Below are positions 15,906 to 25,137 of a stretch of 36,771 nucleotides of DNA, piece after piece. This stretch comes from Thermoanaerobaculia bacterium (GTDB taxonomy: Bacteria > Acidobacteriota > Thermoanaerobaculia > Multivoradales > J023): positions 1-36,771 of the forward strand of contig JALCBJ010000067.1 in the NCBI GenBank assembly GCA_028066595.1. The letters are read 5' to 3'. The position numbers and the translations under genes were made by a program. Within the stretch, counting starts at the first letter, position 1, and each line of letters begins with the position of its first letter. A model generated the notes under the pieces. It was given only the letters and a program-made list of their open reading frames with translations, did no database searches and was not told where the DNA came from.

Positions 15906-18602
15906 ATGAGCGACCCCACCGTACCGGCATCCGGAGGCGAGAAACCGCGGCTGTACCTGATCGACGGCTACTCCAACATCTTTCGCGCGTACTACGCGAT
16001 CCGTGGACTGTCCAGCTCCCGCGGCGAGCCCACGAACGCGGTGTTCGGCTTCTTGCAGATGCTGCGCAAGCTGCTGCGGGACGAGGATCCGGAATACGTC
16101 GGGGTGGCGTTCGACGTGTCGTCGGCCACGGTGCGTAAAGAGAAGTTCGAAGGCTACAAGGCCCAGCGAAAGCCCATGCCGGAGGATCTGCGGCCGCAGA
16201 TTCCCTGGGTCCGTCAGCTGCTGGAGGCGTTCCGCATCCCGATCCTGGAGATGGAGAAGTACGAGGCCGACGACGTGATCGGGACCTTGTCGCACAAGGC
16301 CGTTGCCGCGGGATTCGAGGTCATCGTGGTCAGCCCCGACAAGGATCTGATGCAGCTGGTGACCGACGGAGTCAGCGTCCACCACACCGGCAGGGACAAG
16401 CGCTACGACCCGGCAGGGGTGGAGGAGGACTACGGTGTATCTCCGTCCAGGATCGTCGACTTGTTAGCGCTGATGGGCGACAGCTCCGACAACGTTCCCG
16501 GAGTGCCGGGGATCGGCGAGAAGGGTGCGCAGAAGTTGATCGCGGAATTCGGTGACCTGGAGTCGCTGCTGGACCGTGCCAGCGAGGTGCAGCGCAAGAG
16601 CTACCGCGAGGGACTTCTGAACCATCGGGCCGAAGCCGAGCTTTCGAAGGAGCTGGTGACCATCCACACCGACCTCGACCTGGAGCTCCAGCCCGAGTCG
16701 CTGGTGCGTGAAGAGCCCGATTGGGAGACGCTCCTGGAGCTGTGCTGGCGCTTCGACTTCCGACAGGTGGCACAGGAGCTGGAGCAAGACCATGGTGCTG
16801 CCTCGAAACCGGTGGCGTCGGCACGGGAGCTGACGACCGTCGAAGAGCTCCGAGCCGCGTTGGCCGGCCTCGAGGGAAGGATCCCGGTCGCGGTCGTCGG
16901 GCCAGCCGACGACGAGCCCATGGGTTTGGCCGTCGCCGTGCCGACCTCGGAGGATGAAGACGGCGAAGATGAGGAGATCCGGGCGGTTTTCATCGACTTC
17001 CGCCGGTCGAAGTTGCGTGACGAGGTCGTGGACTTGTTGCGCGGTTGGGCCGCAGATCCCGAGGTACGCCTCATAGGGCACGACGTCAAGGAAGTACTTC
17101 GCCTTCTCGGTCCACGAGCCGATGTACGGTGCTCCCTTGCGGACACCATGCTGATGTCGTACGTCGTACGATCCGCGCTGCGCAATCACGATTTCGCCAC
17201 CGTGGTCATGGACCGGCTGCATCGCACTCCGATCGATCCCAAAGAAGCGGGCTTCGAAAAGAACGAGGCGCCGATGGTGGGTGATGACCGGCTCACTGCA
17301 CTTGCCGGCGAGCGCGTGCTCCTGCCTTGGCAGATGCTCCCAGGGCTCCTGACGGAGCTCGAGACTCAGGAACTTTCGGCGGTTTACGACAAGCTGGAAG
17401 AGCCGCTGGTCGAGGTTCTGGCCACTCTGGAGGAGACGGGCGTCCTTCTCGACGTGGATTTTCTGGCGAAGATGTCGGAAGAGCTGGCGGTGGAGATCGA
17501 AGCTGTAGAGGAAGAGCTCTACGAGCTCGCGGGCGAACGGATCAATCTGAATTCGCCACACCAGCTCGGCGAGGTGATGTTCGAGAAGCTGGGCTATCCC
17601 ACCGGTAAGAAGACGTCCAAGACTCGCCGCTGGTCGACCAACGCCGAGACACTCGAGGATCTTGCCGCCCAGGGCTACGAGATGGCGGGAGGCGTGCTGA
17701 AGTATCGGGAGCTGACCAAGTTGAAGTCGACCTACGTCGACGCGTTGCCCGAGATGGTGGACGATGAAGGTCGCGTTCACACCCGCTTCAATCAGGCGGT
17801 GGCGGCGACGGGCCGACTGTCGTCGGCCCATCCCAATCTGCAGAACATTCCCATCCGGACCGAGCTCGGCCAGCGTATCCGGCGAGCGTTCCGTGCCTCG
17901 GAGGGCTACCGTCTGGTGGTCGCCGACTACAGCCAGATCGAGCTTCGCGTGCTCGCCCACGTCGCGGAAGAAGAGACGATGATCGAGGCGTTCGATCGTG
18001 GCGAAGACATCCATGCGGCCACCGCAGCGATCGTCTTCGGTGGCTCGCCTCTGTTGATCAATGCGGAACAGCGCCGCATGGCCAAGGTGATCAATTTCGG
18101 CATCATCTACGGCATGACGTCCTGGGGTTTGGCGCAGAACCTGGGTATCGGAAAGAGCGACGCGCAGCGCTTCATCGACACCTACATGGAGCGTTATCCG
18201 GGCGTTCGTCAGTACACGGAACAGACCTTGGAAGAGGCGAACGAAACAGGGCAGGTGCGGACCATGTACGGGCGCGTGCGCCAGCTTCCGGACATCAAGA
18301 GTCGGAACTGGAACCTGCGGGAAGGTGCCAAACGCATGGCCATCAACGCGCCGATCCAAGGGACGGCCGCGGATCTGCTCAAGCTCGCCATGATCGCTGT
18401 GGATGGGCGCCTGCGCCGCGACCTGCCCCAGGCGCGGTTTCTCCTGACTGTTCACGACGAGCTGGTACTCGAGTGCCCGGATCGCCAGGTGGACGAGCTG
18501 CGCGGGTTGGTTCGTGAAGAGATGGAAGGTGTCGCGGAGCTCAAGGTGCCGCTCGTCGTCGAGGTCGGGTCTGGGCCGACCTGGTACGACGCCAAGGACT
18601 GA
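15906..18602 (+). CDS. polA: DNA polymerase I
   Basis: This 898-residue enzyme processes Okazaki fragments and fills repair gaps. Residues 15 to about 300 form the 5'-3' nuclease (LYLIDGYSNIFRAYYAI, YEADDVIGTL, SPDKDLMQLV, LMGDSSDNVPGVPGIGEKGA). Residues 301 to about 483 keep the proofreading fold, but its metal ligands are gone: the DxE motif region reads VAVVGPADDE, and the later catalytic Asp positions align with Val (GHDVKEVLRLL) and with the AGERVLLPW segment. Residues 484-898 are the polymerase: motif A DYSQIELR (Asp674), motif B RMAKVINFGIIYG (Lys727, Phe731) and motif C VHDELVLE (His850, Asp851). The enzyme should polymerise and remove 5' flaps but not proofread, as in Taq and Bacillus Pol I. 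Phe731 is the usual residue that disfavours dideoxynucleotides. Confidence 0.97.
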   Translation: MSDPTVPASGGEKPRLYLIDGYSNIFRAYYAIRGLSSSRGEPTNAVFGFLQMLRKLLRDEDPEYVGVAFDVSSATVRKEKFEGYKAQRKPMPEDLRPQIPWVRQLLEAFRIPILEMEKYEADDVIGTLSHKAVAAGFEVIVVSPDKDLMQLVTDGVSVHHTGRDKRYDPAGVEEDYGVSPSRIVDLLALMGDSSDNVPGVPGIGEKGAQKLIAEFGDLESLLDRASEVQRKSYREGLLNHRAEAELSKELVTIHTDLDLELQPESLVREEPDWETLLELCWRFDFRQVAQELEQDHGAASKPVASARELTTVEELRAALAGLEGRIPVAVVGPADDEPMGLAVAVPTSEDEDGEDEEIRAVFIDFRRSKLRDEVVDLLRGWAADPEVRLIGHDVKEVLRLLGPRADVRCSLADTMLMSYVVRSALRNHDFATVVMDRLHRTPIDPKEAGFEKNEAPMVGDDRLTALAGERVLLPWQMLPGLLTELETQELSAVYDKLEEPLVEVLATLEETGVLLDVDFLAKMSEELAVEIEAVEEELYELAGERINLNSPHQLGEVMFEKLGYPTGKKTSKTRRWSTNAETLEDLAAQGYEMAGGVLKYRELTKLKSTYVDALPEMVDDEGRVHTRFNQAVAATGRLSSAHPNLQNIPIRTELGQRIRRAFRASEGYRLVVADYSQIELRVLAHVAEEETMIEAFDRGEDIHAATAAIVFGGSPLLINAEQRRMAKVINFGIIYGMTSWGLAQNLGIGKSDAQRFIDTYMERYPGVRQYTEQTLEEANETGQVRTMYGRVRQLPDIKSRNWNLREGAKRMAINAPIQGTAADLLKLAMIAVDGRLRRDLPQARFLLTVHDELVLECPDRQVDELRGLVREEMEGVAELKVPLVVEVGSGPTWYDAKD

Positions 18603-18617
18603 CGCGATCGGTCAGTC
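18597..18617 (+). terminator. Possible hairpin at the polA stop codon
   Basis: A 7-bp inverted repeat, GACTGAC and GTCAGTC around a 7-nt loop, includes the polA stop codon. No T-tract follows, so it may be a weak terminator, a 3'-end protection hairpin, or chance. Confidence 0.3.
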
Positions 18618-18683
18618 TGGTGGCCATCGAGATCGACGGAGCGGACATGACACAGCCATCGGGTCCGTGAGATCCTGGCGTTC

Positions 18684-20450
18684 ATGCGTTTTTCTCAGCG
18701 CCCCAGCGCCAACCTGATCTTCATCGTTCTCCTCTCTGCCTCTTGGCTGACCTGGTCTCGATCTGGGCCGGCCCAAGACGAGGGTCAGAGCGGAGCAGAG
18801 CCAGCGGCCGCGGAAGGGTTCTTCGAGGCGGTCGACGTAGAGATCGTCAACATCGATGTTTGGGTCACCGACAAGTCCGGCCGGCATGTGCCAGGTCTGA
18901 CGCGCGACGACTTCCAGATCTATCGCGATGGCGATCCGGTCGGCACGACGAACTTCTACGCCGTCGAGAACGGTCGGCCGGCCGAGACGGTGCAGCCGGT
19001 GGAACGACAGCTGGCGGAGGACGGCGAGGCGCCGTCCTCCGAACGGGAGGGGCTGCGCTCTCCCTTGGCACCCGAACATCGGTTGCGTCTTGTGGTCTTC
19101 GTGGACAACTTCAACAGCGCGCCTCTGGAGCGGAATCGAGTACTACCGGCACTGCGGCAGTTCCTCGGCAACACCGTCCGCCACGGCGACGAGGTCATGC
19201 TGGTGAGTTTCGACCGCTCGCTTCGCGTGCGCCAGCCTTTCACTCGCTCCACGGATCTGGTTTTTGCCCAGCTCGACGAGCTCTACGACGACGCGGGCTT
19301 CGTGCCGGCGCGACGACGGCAGCAGATGGAGACGTTGCGCCGGATCGACACGTCTCGGGAGGGCTCCTATGCGCTCGGTTTGGCGCTTACCTACGCCGAG
19401 TCGGAGATGCACGATGTCGAGGCCACTGCCGACGCCATGCGCGAGCTGATCGAGACCATCGCCGGTATGCCGGGGCGAAAGGCTCTCCTCCACGTGTCTA
19501 GTGGGGTCCCGATGGCGGCCGGAGAGGAGATGTTTCATGCCGTTGCCGAGAAGTTCGACGACGGCCGCGCCTATTCCGAGATCGGGCGTCATGACACGAG
19601 CCGGGCTTTCGAGCGAGTGGCTCGGCATGCCAACGCCCACCGTGTGGTGTTCTACACCCTGGACGCAGGCGGCAACCGGGGCATGCATTACGCCAATGCC
19701 GAGTACGGTGGCTTCGTGTCGCCGAATCTTCGCCGCACCCTGGACTCGGTCGTGCCCGAGAACCTCCAGTCGACCCTGCGTCTGCTGGCGCAGGAAACGG
19801 GCGGCCGGGCGATCGTCAACCGCAACGAGGTGCTGCCAGGTCTGGAGGAAGTGGCCAGCGATCTGCGGACGTTCTACTCACTAGGTATTGCGAACGCCAA
19901 TGTGGATCACGGCCGCTACCATCAGATCAAAGTCGAGCTGGTAGATCGCGACTTGCGCAAGAAGTACCAGGTACGACATCGCCGTGGCTACCGTCCGCGC
20001 TCGCAGGACTCCCGCATGGTCGATGGGTTGCGCTCGTCGTTGCTCTATGGCTTCGAGGAGAACCCGATTGGCTTCACTGCCGTTTGGGGTCGCCCTGTGC
20101 CGCACGACCGCGAGGACCACTACCTCTTGCCGGTGCAGCTATCGATTCCGTTGCGAGACCTGGTCTTGTTGCCGGTAGCCGGCGGCAAGTACGAGCTGCG
20201 GCTGAAACTGTACGTTGGGGTTGCCGACGAGCGTGGTGACCTGTCGGAGATCGATCGGGTGCCGCTCGGTCTGCGCATCGAAGAGCAACACCTGGAGGCT
20301 GCGCAGGGCGAGTCGTTTCTCTACACACACCAGCTGATCCCCGACCGGGGACGGCGCAAGGTAGGGCTCACCGTATTGGACCTGGTCGGAGGCAAGACAT
20401 CGATCGTGACGCGCGCAGTGCGCGTCGGGACCGAGACGTCCGGGTCATAG
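18684..20450 (+). CDS. Exported VWFA-related acidobacterial protein (copy 1)
   Basis: This 588-residue protein fits the TIGR03436 'VWFA-related Acidobacterial' family. A Sec signal (LIFIVLLSASWLTWSRSGPAQ) ends near residue 31. A conserved N-terminal beta module follows (VDVEIVNIDVWVTDKSG, GLTRDDFQIYRDGDPV). The VWA-like domain begins at RLVVFVDNFNSAP (Asp141) and shows HGDEVMLVSFDRSLRV, MPGRKALLHVSSGVPM, VVFYTLDAGGN and the terminal DLRTFYSLGIANAN. About 150 beta-rich residues come last. The MIDAS DxSxS is degenerate (Asp-Asn-Phe-Asn-Ser), so classical metal-dependent ligand binding is doubtful. The family has no known biochemical role. A paralogue lies at 21891-23687 on the far side of a TPR gene. 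The Shine-Dalgarno sequence is weak. Confidence 0.9.
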   Translation: MRFSQRPSANLIFIVLLSASWLTWSRSGPAQDEGQSGAEPAAAEGFFEAVDVEIVNIDVWVTDKSGRHVPGLTRDDFQIYRDGDPVGTTNFYAVENGRPAETVQPVERQLAEDGEAPSSEREGLRSPLAPEHRLRLVVFVDNFNSAPLERNRVLPALRQFLGNTVRHGDEVMLVSFDRSLRVRQPFTRSTDLVFAQLDELYDDAGFVPARRRQQMETLRRIDTSREGSYALGLALTYAESEMHDVEATADAMRELIETIAGMPGRKALLHVSSGVPMAAGEEMFHAVAEKFDDGRAYSEIGRHDTSRAFERVARHANAHRVVFYTLDAGGNRGMHYANAEYGGFVSPNLRRTLDSVVPENLQSTLRLLAQETGGRAIVNRNEVLPGLEEVASDLRTFYSLGIANANVDHGRYHQIKVELVDRDLRKKYQVRHRRGYRPRSQDSRMVDGLRSSLLYGFEENPIGFTAVWGRPVPHDREDHYLLPVQLSIPLRDLVLLPVAGGKYELRLKLYVGVADERGDLSEIDRVPLGLRIEEQHLEAAQGESFLYTHQLIPDRGRRKVGLTVLDLVGGKTSIVTRAVRVGTETSGS

Positions 20451-20468
20451 ATGTCTCGAGGTCGCTCC

Positions 20469-21743
20469 CTACTCTATATAGGAGAGCATCTCCCGTGCCG
20501 TCGGCGCCTCAGGATCGTCTGGAGCCATCTCAAGGAATTTCTGCAGGGCGGCCTTGGCTTCGGCATTGTTGCCGGACGAGATGTGCGACAGGCCGAGGAA
20601 ATAATGGGGCTTGGCCAGGCTCGGGTCGATGGAGAGGGCCAGTTGGGATACCTGCACCGCTTTGTCGGTCTGACCGGCGTTCCAAAGGTTCGCTGCCTGC
20701 TCGACGAGCTTTGGGCCGCCGAAATCGGGATCGACCTTTGCGAGTCGCGGCGCGATGTCCGCCAGCTGATCCATCTTCCCGAGGGCGTCGTACGCGTCGT
20801 AGAGAACGCGTAGCGTGCGGACGTCCTCGGAGCCCAGCTCCAGAGCCGTCTGCGCCGCCTGAACGGCCGCTTCGTGCTGTCCCTTGCCATGTTGGATGAC
20901 CGCGATGGCGTGGTGGGCCTCGTGCAGCGTCGGATCCATTTCGGCGGCCTTTTGGAATTTCTCGAGAGCAGTGTCCAGGTCTTGGGCTTGGAACGCCTCG
21001 GCCGCATCGTTGTACATGCCGCGGGCTGCCACCAGTTTGCCTTCGGCTGACTCCAGTTGATCGGCGATGGCCTCGGCTTCGTCGCGGCGGCCGAGGGAGC
21101 GCAGCGCCTGGTACTTGATGCGCAACGCGTCAGCCTCGGGAACGTTCAGTGCGCGGGCACGGTCGGCGGACGCGATGGCCTGGTCGTACTCATTCAGGTC
21201 AAAGGACACCTGGGCCAGTGCCAGGTGAGCGGGGCCGAGATCCGGATCAGCCTCTAGAGCGGCTTGGAAGTTCGCCTTTGCTTCGGAGAGGTCGCCCTCG
21301 CGCTGCGCTGTCAGGCCTGCGTTGAACGTCTCCACCGCCTCGTTGCTGGACCCGGTGACGATGCTCTGAAGATCGCCGTGGCGCTCGATCACCTGCGTTT
21401 CCGCCGGATCCATCACATAGGTCTCTTTCTTGCGCTCCATCAACGAGGGTTTGAAGTCCTGGGTGAAGCTCTGGTAGCCGGTGCGCTCGAAGAGTAGTTG
21501 GTAGGTGTACTGAGGGAGGCGGAACCGGGCGACGAACTCACCGTCCTTGTCGGACCGCTCCACTTGTTGGAACCGCGGCAGATCGTTGCAGGTGATGGTG
21601 ATCGTCGCGCCCTCGAGGGGTGTCTCGTCTCGGTCGGTGACGGTGCCTCGGAGAAGCGCCGTTTGTTGGGCCAGGAGCGGGGCGGCTACCAGGCATCCGA
21701 GGACGAAGAGCGAGGGAAGAACAGCGCGGAGCGGACGGGGCAT
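20469..21743 (-). CDS. Exported TPR protein with carboxypeptidase regulatory-like domain
   Basis: This 424-residue protein has a Sec signal (LPSLFVLGCLVAAPLLAQQ, cleavage near residue 25). A carboxypeptidase-regulatory-like beta sandwich covers about residues 31-110 (LRGTVTDRDETPLEGATITIT, with GEFVARFRLPQYTYQLLFERTGY). At least six TPRs fill residues 130-424, such as NAGLTAQREGDLSEAKANFQ, AHHAIAVIQHGKGQHEAAVQ and ANLWNAGQTDKAVQVSQLAL. It is probably a periplasmic or outer-membrane scaffold. ATG 21743 follows a GGAGAA Shine-Dalgarno sequence. It lies 18 nt from the convergent VWFA copy 1 and shares a 147-bp divergent region with VWFA copy 2. The three exported proteins may act together, but this is inferred from position only. 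Confidence 0.88.
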   Translation of the reverse strand: MPRPLRAVLPSLFVLGCLVAAPLLAQQTALLRGTVTDRDETPLEGATITITCNDLPRFQQVERSDKDGEFVARFRLPQYTYQLLFERTGYQSFTQDFKPSLMERKKETYVMDPAETQVIERHGDLQSIVTGSSNEAVETFNAGLTAQREGDLSEAKANFQAALEADPDLGPAHLALAQVSFDLNEYDQAIASADRARALNVPEADALRIKYQALRSLGRRDEAEAIADQLESAEGKLVAARGMYNDAAEAFQAQDLDTALEKFQKAAEMDPTLHEAHHAIAVIQHGKGQHEAAVQAAQTALELGSEDVRTLRVLYDAYDALGKMDQLADIAPRLAKVDPDFGGPKLVEQAANLWNAGQTDKAVQVSQLALSIDPSLAKPHYFLGLSHISSGNNAEAKAALQKFLEMAPDDPEAPTAREMLSYIE

Positions 21744-21814
21744 ATCGGGTTCTCCAACGGGTCGGCCAAGGGGGAGCCGGCTCGTCGCACGAGGCGACGG
21801 CTACCGTAGGAGCT

Positions 21815-21820
21815 ATCATA
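21815..21820 (-). promoter_or_regulatory. Possible -10 element TATGAT for the TPR gene
   Basis: On the minus strand TATGAT lies 71 nt upstream of ATG 21743, in the divergent region before VWFA copy 2. The gene has a Shine-Dalgarno sequence, so a conventional leader of about 65 nt would fit. No -35 element is evident. Confidence 0.3.
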
Positions 21821-21890
21821 TCCACCTGGGGCTCGGCTCCGTTTCGGATGCCGCCAGCCGTGCCACGATCTCTCGACCTCTGGAGTCTCT

Positions 21891-23687
21891 GTGTTCCGAT
21901 CGCTCGACCGGACAATCGCCTTCCCATCTTCCTTACTCGGCGTGCTGTTGCTCGCGCTTCCGGCGGGCACGGCCGTCTCCCAAGAGAACGCGTCATCGCC
22001 GGCCGAGGACGTGGTCTTTGGCGAAGTCGTCGACGTCCGGGTGATCAACATCGACGTCTACGTCACCGGTCGCGACGGAGAGCCGGTGGTGGGTCTCGGT
22101 CGCGAGGATTTCAAGCTGGAGGTGGACGGCGACCCGGTGCCGATCACGAACTTCCACGCAGAGGTGGAGGGCGCCGTGCGTGAGTCGATCCAGCCGATCG
22201 AGCGACAACCGATGCCGATCGAGCGTGACAGCGACTCGACCTTTCGCACGTTGGAAGAGATCCGCGGTGACCCAGCTCGCCGCGCCCATGTGGCGATCTT
22301 GGTCGATCAGACCCGTCTCGGTACCGCCAACAGGAAGAGGGCTTTCGAGGCGGTGAGAGAAGCCCTCTCCGGATTCGATCCGGATGATCTTGTTTCCGTG
22401 GTCAGTCTTTCGGGTTCCTTGATCTTCCACTCCGACTTTCTCTTCGACCGCAAGGCGGTGGGCGAGATTCTCGACGAGCTAGAGGAAGGCTCACGCGGAC
22501 CCGATTTGGCTGAGACGGAACGCAATGACGTCTACGGTCAGCTGTCCCGAGGCATGAGTGGCGGCATCCTGGCTCCTATGAGCAGCGTCAGCCCTCAGGA
22601 GATCACCGCGCGCATCCGCGCCTACGCCGCCGAGGAATACCAGCGCAGCATCACCAGCTTGCGTGCTCTCGACAGCGTGGTTTCGACGATGGCCGGGGCA
22701 CCCGGACGCAAGGTGGTTCTCTACGTCGGTGAGGGCATTCCCAACCGCCCCGGCGAGGGCATGTACGAGGCGTGGGTCAACCGTTTCGGCAGTGGTACTC
22801 CCGAAGACGCGGGGATGCCCAGCTTCGACTACACCCGCGACTATCGGCGGGAGATCGGAAACTTCGAGCTCGAACCCGTGATGGAGCAGGTGGCGTCGAG
22901 GGCCAACGACGCTCGGGTGACCATCTATGCCGTCGACGCCGAGGAGGACCATGGAGGTGAGATCCGCTCCGCTCTTACCGAGCAGGGTGCCTGGTCGGAG
23001 TCGGTGAGCGTGGTGACGGAAAACTACCGGGTACCTCGAGTTCACGACGCAGGCCACCGGCGGCAAGCTGCTACGAGCATCGGGCAACCTCGCCCAGCAG
23101 CTGAGTGAGATGGCGCGCGATTTCGACACGTTCTACTCCATAGGCTTCTTGCAGCCGGATGGGTGGGAGCCGGGCTCCGAGCACGATATCGAGGTCGAGG
23201 TCGACGGACGTCGTCGCCGGCTGCGTTACCGCGAGTCGATACGGGTGCCCTTGCCCCACGAGGTCGAGGCGCAAGCGACGGTGTCCGCCTTGATGTACCA
23301 GGCCGTCGACAATCCTCTAGGAATTCGAGCCACACCGGGTTCGGAGGTACCTCGTGACGATGGCACGGCCGCTCTGCCGGTCAATCTAGAAATCCCAGTC
23401 GCCAAGCTCGGCCGCGTTCCCGCCGACGGTGTCCAGGCCATGTCACTGTCGATCTACATCACGGTCAAGGACGCAGCGGGTAACCCCGCCGAGTACAGCG
23501 CATCCCATTTCACCTCGACATACCCGACGACAAGATCGAGGAAGCGCTCGGCGAGTCGGCCCACTACGCGCTACCCGTGGTACTTCGCAAGGGCGACCGA
23601 CAGGTGGCGATCGGTATCCGCGACGATGTCAGTGGCGCGTTTTCGGCGATCCGGCTGGATGTTGGGCAGTTCACGCAGTCTCTTTGA
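21891..23687 (+). pseudogene. VWFA-related acidobacterial protein (copy 2), two frameshifts
   Basis: GTG 21891, 5 nt after GGAG, opens a frame with a Sec signal (SSLLGVLLLALPAGTAVSQ). The same N-terminal module as copy 1 follows (VDVRVINIDVYVTGRDG, GLGREDFKLEVDGDPV), then a VWA-like domain (VAILVDQTRLG, APGRKVVLYVGEGIP). Just after VVTENYR the frame must move: removing one G from GGG at 23029-23031 restores YLEFTTQATGGKLLRASG and DFDTFYSIGF. At 23511 it must move back: adding one C after CATTTC restores HFHLDIPDDKIEEALGES through to the stop at 23685-23687. The repaired product would have 598 residues, close to copy 1. The two one-base changes compensate, so only about 160 residues between them would be misread if no stop intervened. 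As written, the first frame ends at 23108. Decay or sequencing error are both possible. Confidence 0.85.
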
Positions 23688-23813
23688 GTGTCCCGTGCGG
23701 CGGTTCGTTGCAACAGGACCCTAGAACTGCACACTGCCACGCGATCACAAGAAGCCATGAATCTGGAACCGTTGTGCGCTGAACCCGGAGGATGATGTAG
23801 ATCCGGGCGAAGG

Positions 23814-23838
23814 TCGGCGCGATCGTTGTCTGCGCCGA
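23814..23838 (+). other. Stem-loop upstream of the FAD oxidoreductase gene
   Basis: TCGGCGC (23814-23820) and GCGCCGA (23832-23838) form a 7-bp stem with an 11-nt loop, 22 nt before ATG 23860. It may belong to a leader or be chance. The remaining 172 bp between the VWFA copy 2 stop and this gene show no other clear element. Confidence 0.25.
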
Positions 23839-23859
23839 TGTCGACGGATCGAGAGAGCC

Positions 23860-25137
23860 ATGTCTTCCCGAATCGCTGTCTTGGGGGCCGGCATCCAGGG
23901 ATGCTGCCTCGCCTTGCGACTCGCCCGACGTGGGCACAGTGTCGATTTGATCGACGAGAATGCCATGCCCTTCGTTGGCGCCAGCGTCAACAACGAGGGG
24001 AAGATCCATCTGGGGTTCGTCTACGCACGAGATCCCCGGCAGCGGACCCACCGGGTGATGGCGCAGGGCGCCCTCGCCTTTGCATCGGCGTTGCGGGACA
24101 TCGCTGGTTTGGAACCGCGCGACTACACCGCCGACCTGCGGTTCCACTATGCAGTGCCCCATGACAGTCAACTGAGCGTGGATCAGGTCGAGGCCCACTT
24201 CCAGCGAGTCGAACAGGCGGTTCAGGCGACCGCGTCCGTCGGTGGCGATGACTATCTGGGAGGATCACTGGAAGGGCCGCTGTTTCGTCGTCTGACCGAG
24301 GCTGAGCTGATCAGCGCGTTTGCTCCGGACTTCGTCGATGCAGCCTTCGAAACCCGTGAGGAAGCGGTCGACACACGGCGGCTCGGCTCGCTGCTGCGGG
24401 CAGCTGTCTTTCGGCATCCGCGTATCCGCTTCCTTGGCCGTACCCGCGTGGTCGGAGCTAACATCGAATCGACGCGGTCCGTCGTGCTCACCACCGATCA
24501 CGGCGGACGCGTCGCCGAATGCGCGTACGAGGCGGTCGGCAACTGTTTGTGGTCCGGGCGGTTGGCGGTCGACGCGACGGTGGGCCTGGTGCCCGAGAGT
24601 CCCTGGCTCTTCCGCTACAAGGCGATCGTGAGGGTTCCATCGCAGTACGGCCGCGCCGCAGCGTGTACGGTCCCCAGCACGACCTTCGTCGTCGGCCCCT
24701 ACGGTGACGTGGTGGACTATGGCAACGGATCCTTCTACCTGTCTTGGTACCCGCTGTTCAAGTTGGTGGAGACGCGTACGCTAGACGGCGCTTCCCTGTC
24801 CGAGGCTCTCGCCGACATCGACCGTCAGGAGCTTGCCCGCGAGGGAACCGCGGCTCTCTCGCGCTACATGCCTGCGCTGAGCCGGCTGCTCGATACCGAC
24901 GTGATCTTCGAGGTCGGTGGAGGCGTCATCTTCGGCTGGGGCGACACGGATATCGACGATCCCGAGAGTGGTCTGCACGAACGGTGGCGGATCGGTCCAT
25001 ACAGGTACGGGCCCTACGTCACGGTCGATACGGGCAAGTACACGATGGCGCCGTACTTCGCTCTCGAAGCGGCAGGCATGATCGAGGACGCCCTCGCCGG
25101 CGTCCCCCAGAACGGGCTCGAGGTCCTGGCAGGGTGA
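23860..25137 (+). CDS. FAD-dependent oxidoreductase, DAO-like, glycan-cluster type
   Basis: This 425-residue protein starts with a dinucleotide-binding motif (IAVLGAGIQGCCLALRLARRGH, residues 5-26). FVGASVNNEGKIHLGFVYARD (43-63) is a distinctive segment of a DAO-like flavoprotein subgroup that I associate with polysaccharide gene clusters. A C-terminal FAD-contact region is RYGPYVTVDTGKYTMAPYFALEAAGMI. The substrate is unknown; an amino acid, a sugar, or a lipid-linked sugar are possibilities. GAGAG precedes the ATG. The stop overlaps the GTG of the next gene (GTGA), so this flavoenzyme and the GT2 enzyme are made together and probably act on the same product. Both genes are undamaged although lesions lie on either side. 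Confidence 0.8.
   Translation: MSSRIAVLGAGIQGCCLALRLARRGHSVDLIDENAMPFVGASVNNEGKIHLGFVYARDPRQRTHRVMAQGALAFASALRDIAGLEPRDYTADLRFHYAVPHDSQLSVDQVEAHFQRVEQAVQATASVGGDDYLGGSLEGPLFRRLTEAELISAFAPDFVDAAFETREEAVDTRRLGSLLRAAVFRHPRIRFLGRTRVVGANIESTRSVVLTTDHGGRVAECAYEAVGNCLWSGRLAVDATVGLVPESPWLFRYKAIVRVPSQYGRAAACTVPSTTFVVGPYGDVVDYGNGSFYLSWYPLFKLVETRTLDGASLSEALADIDRQELAREGTAALSRYMPALSRLLDTDVIFEVGGGVIFGWGDTDIDDPESGLHERWRIGPYRYGPYVTVDTGKYTMAPYFALEAAGMIEDALAGVPQNGLEVLAG

Noticed and set aside
16464..18455. A 663-codon open frame antisense to polA
   Set aside because: It lies fully opposite a clearly conserved gene, has no recognisable domain, and results from GC-rich codon use on the other strand. The same applies to long antisense frames opposite the acidic TPR gene, xdhB and the CRTAC1-like genes.
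23029..23511. Phase variation or programmed frameshifting of VWFA copy 2
   Set aside because: The tracts are only 2-3 nt and show no slippery heptamer or following pseudoknot. Simple indel or sequencing error is a better explanation.
23757..23795. A 12-codon frame (MNLEPLCAEPGG) upstream of the FAD oxidoreductase gene as a leader peptide
   Set aside because: It has a weak SD, no run of regulatory codons, no attenuator structure, and is too short to tell from chance.
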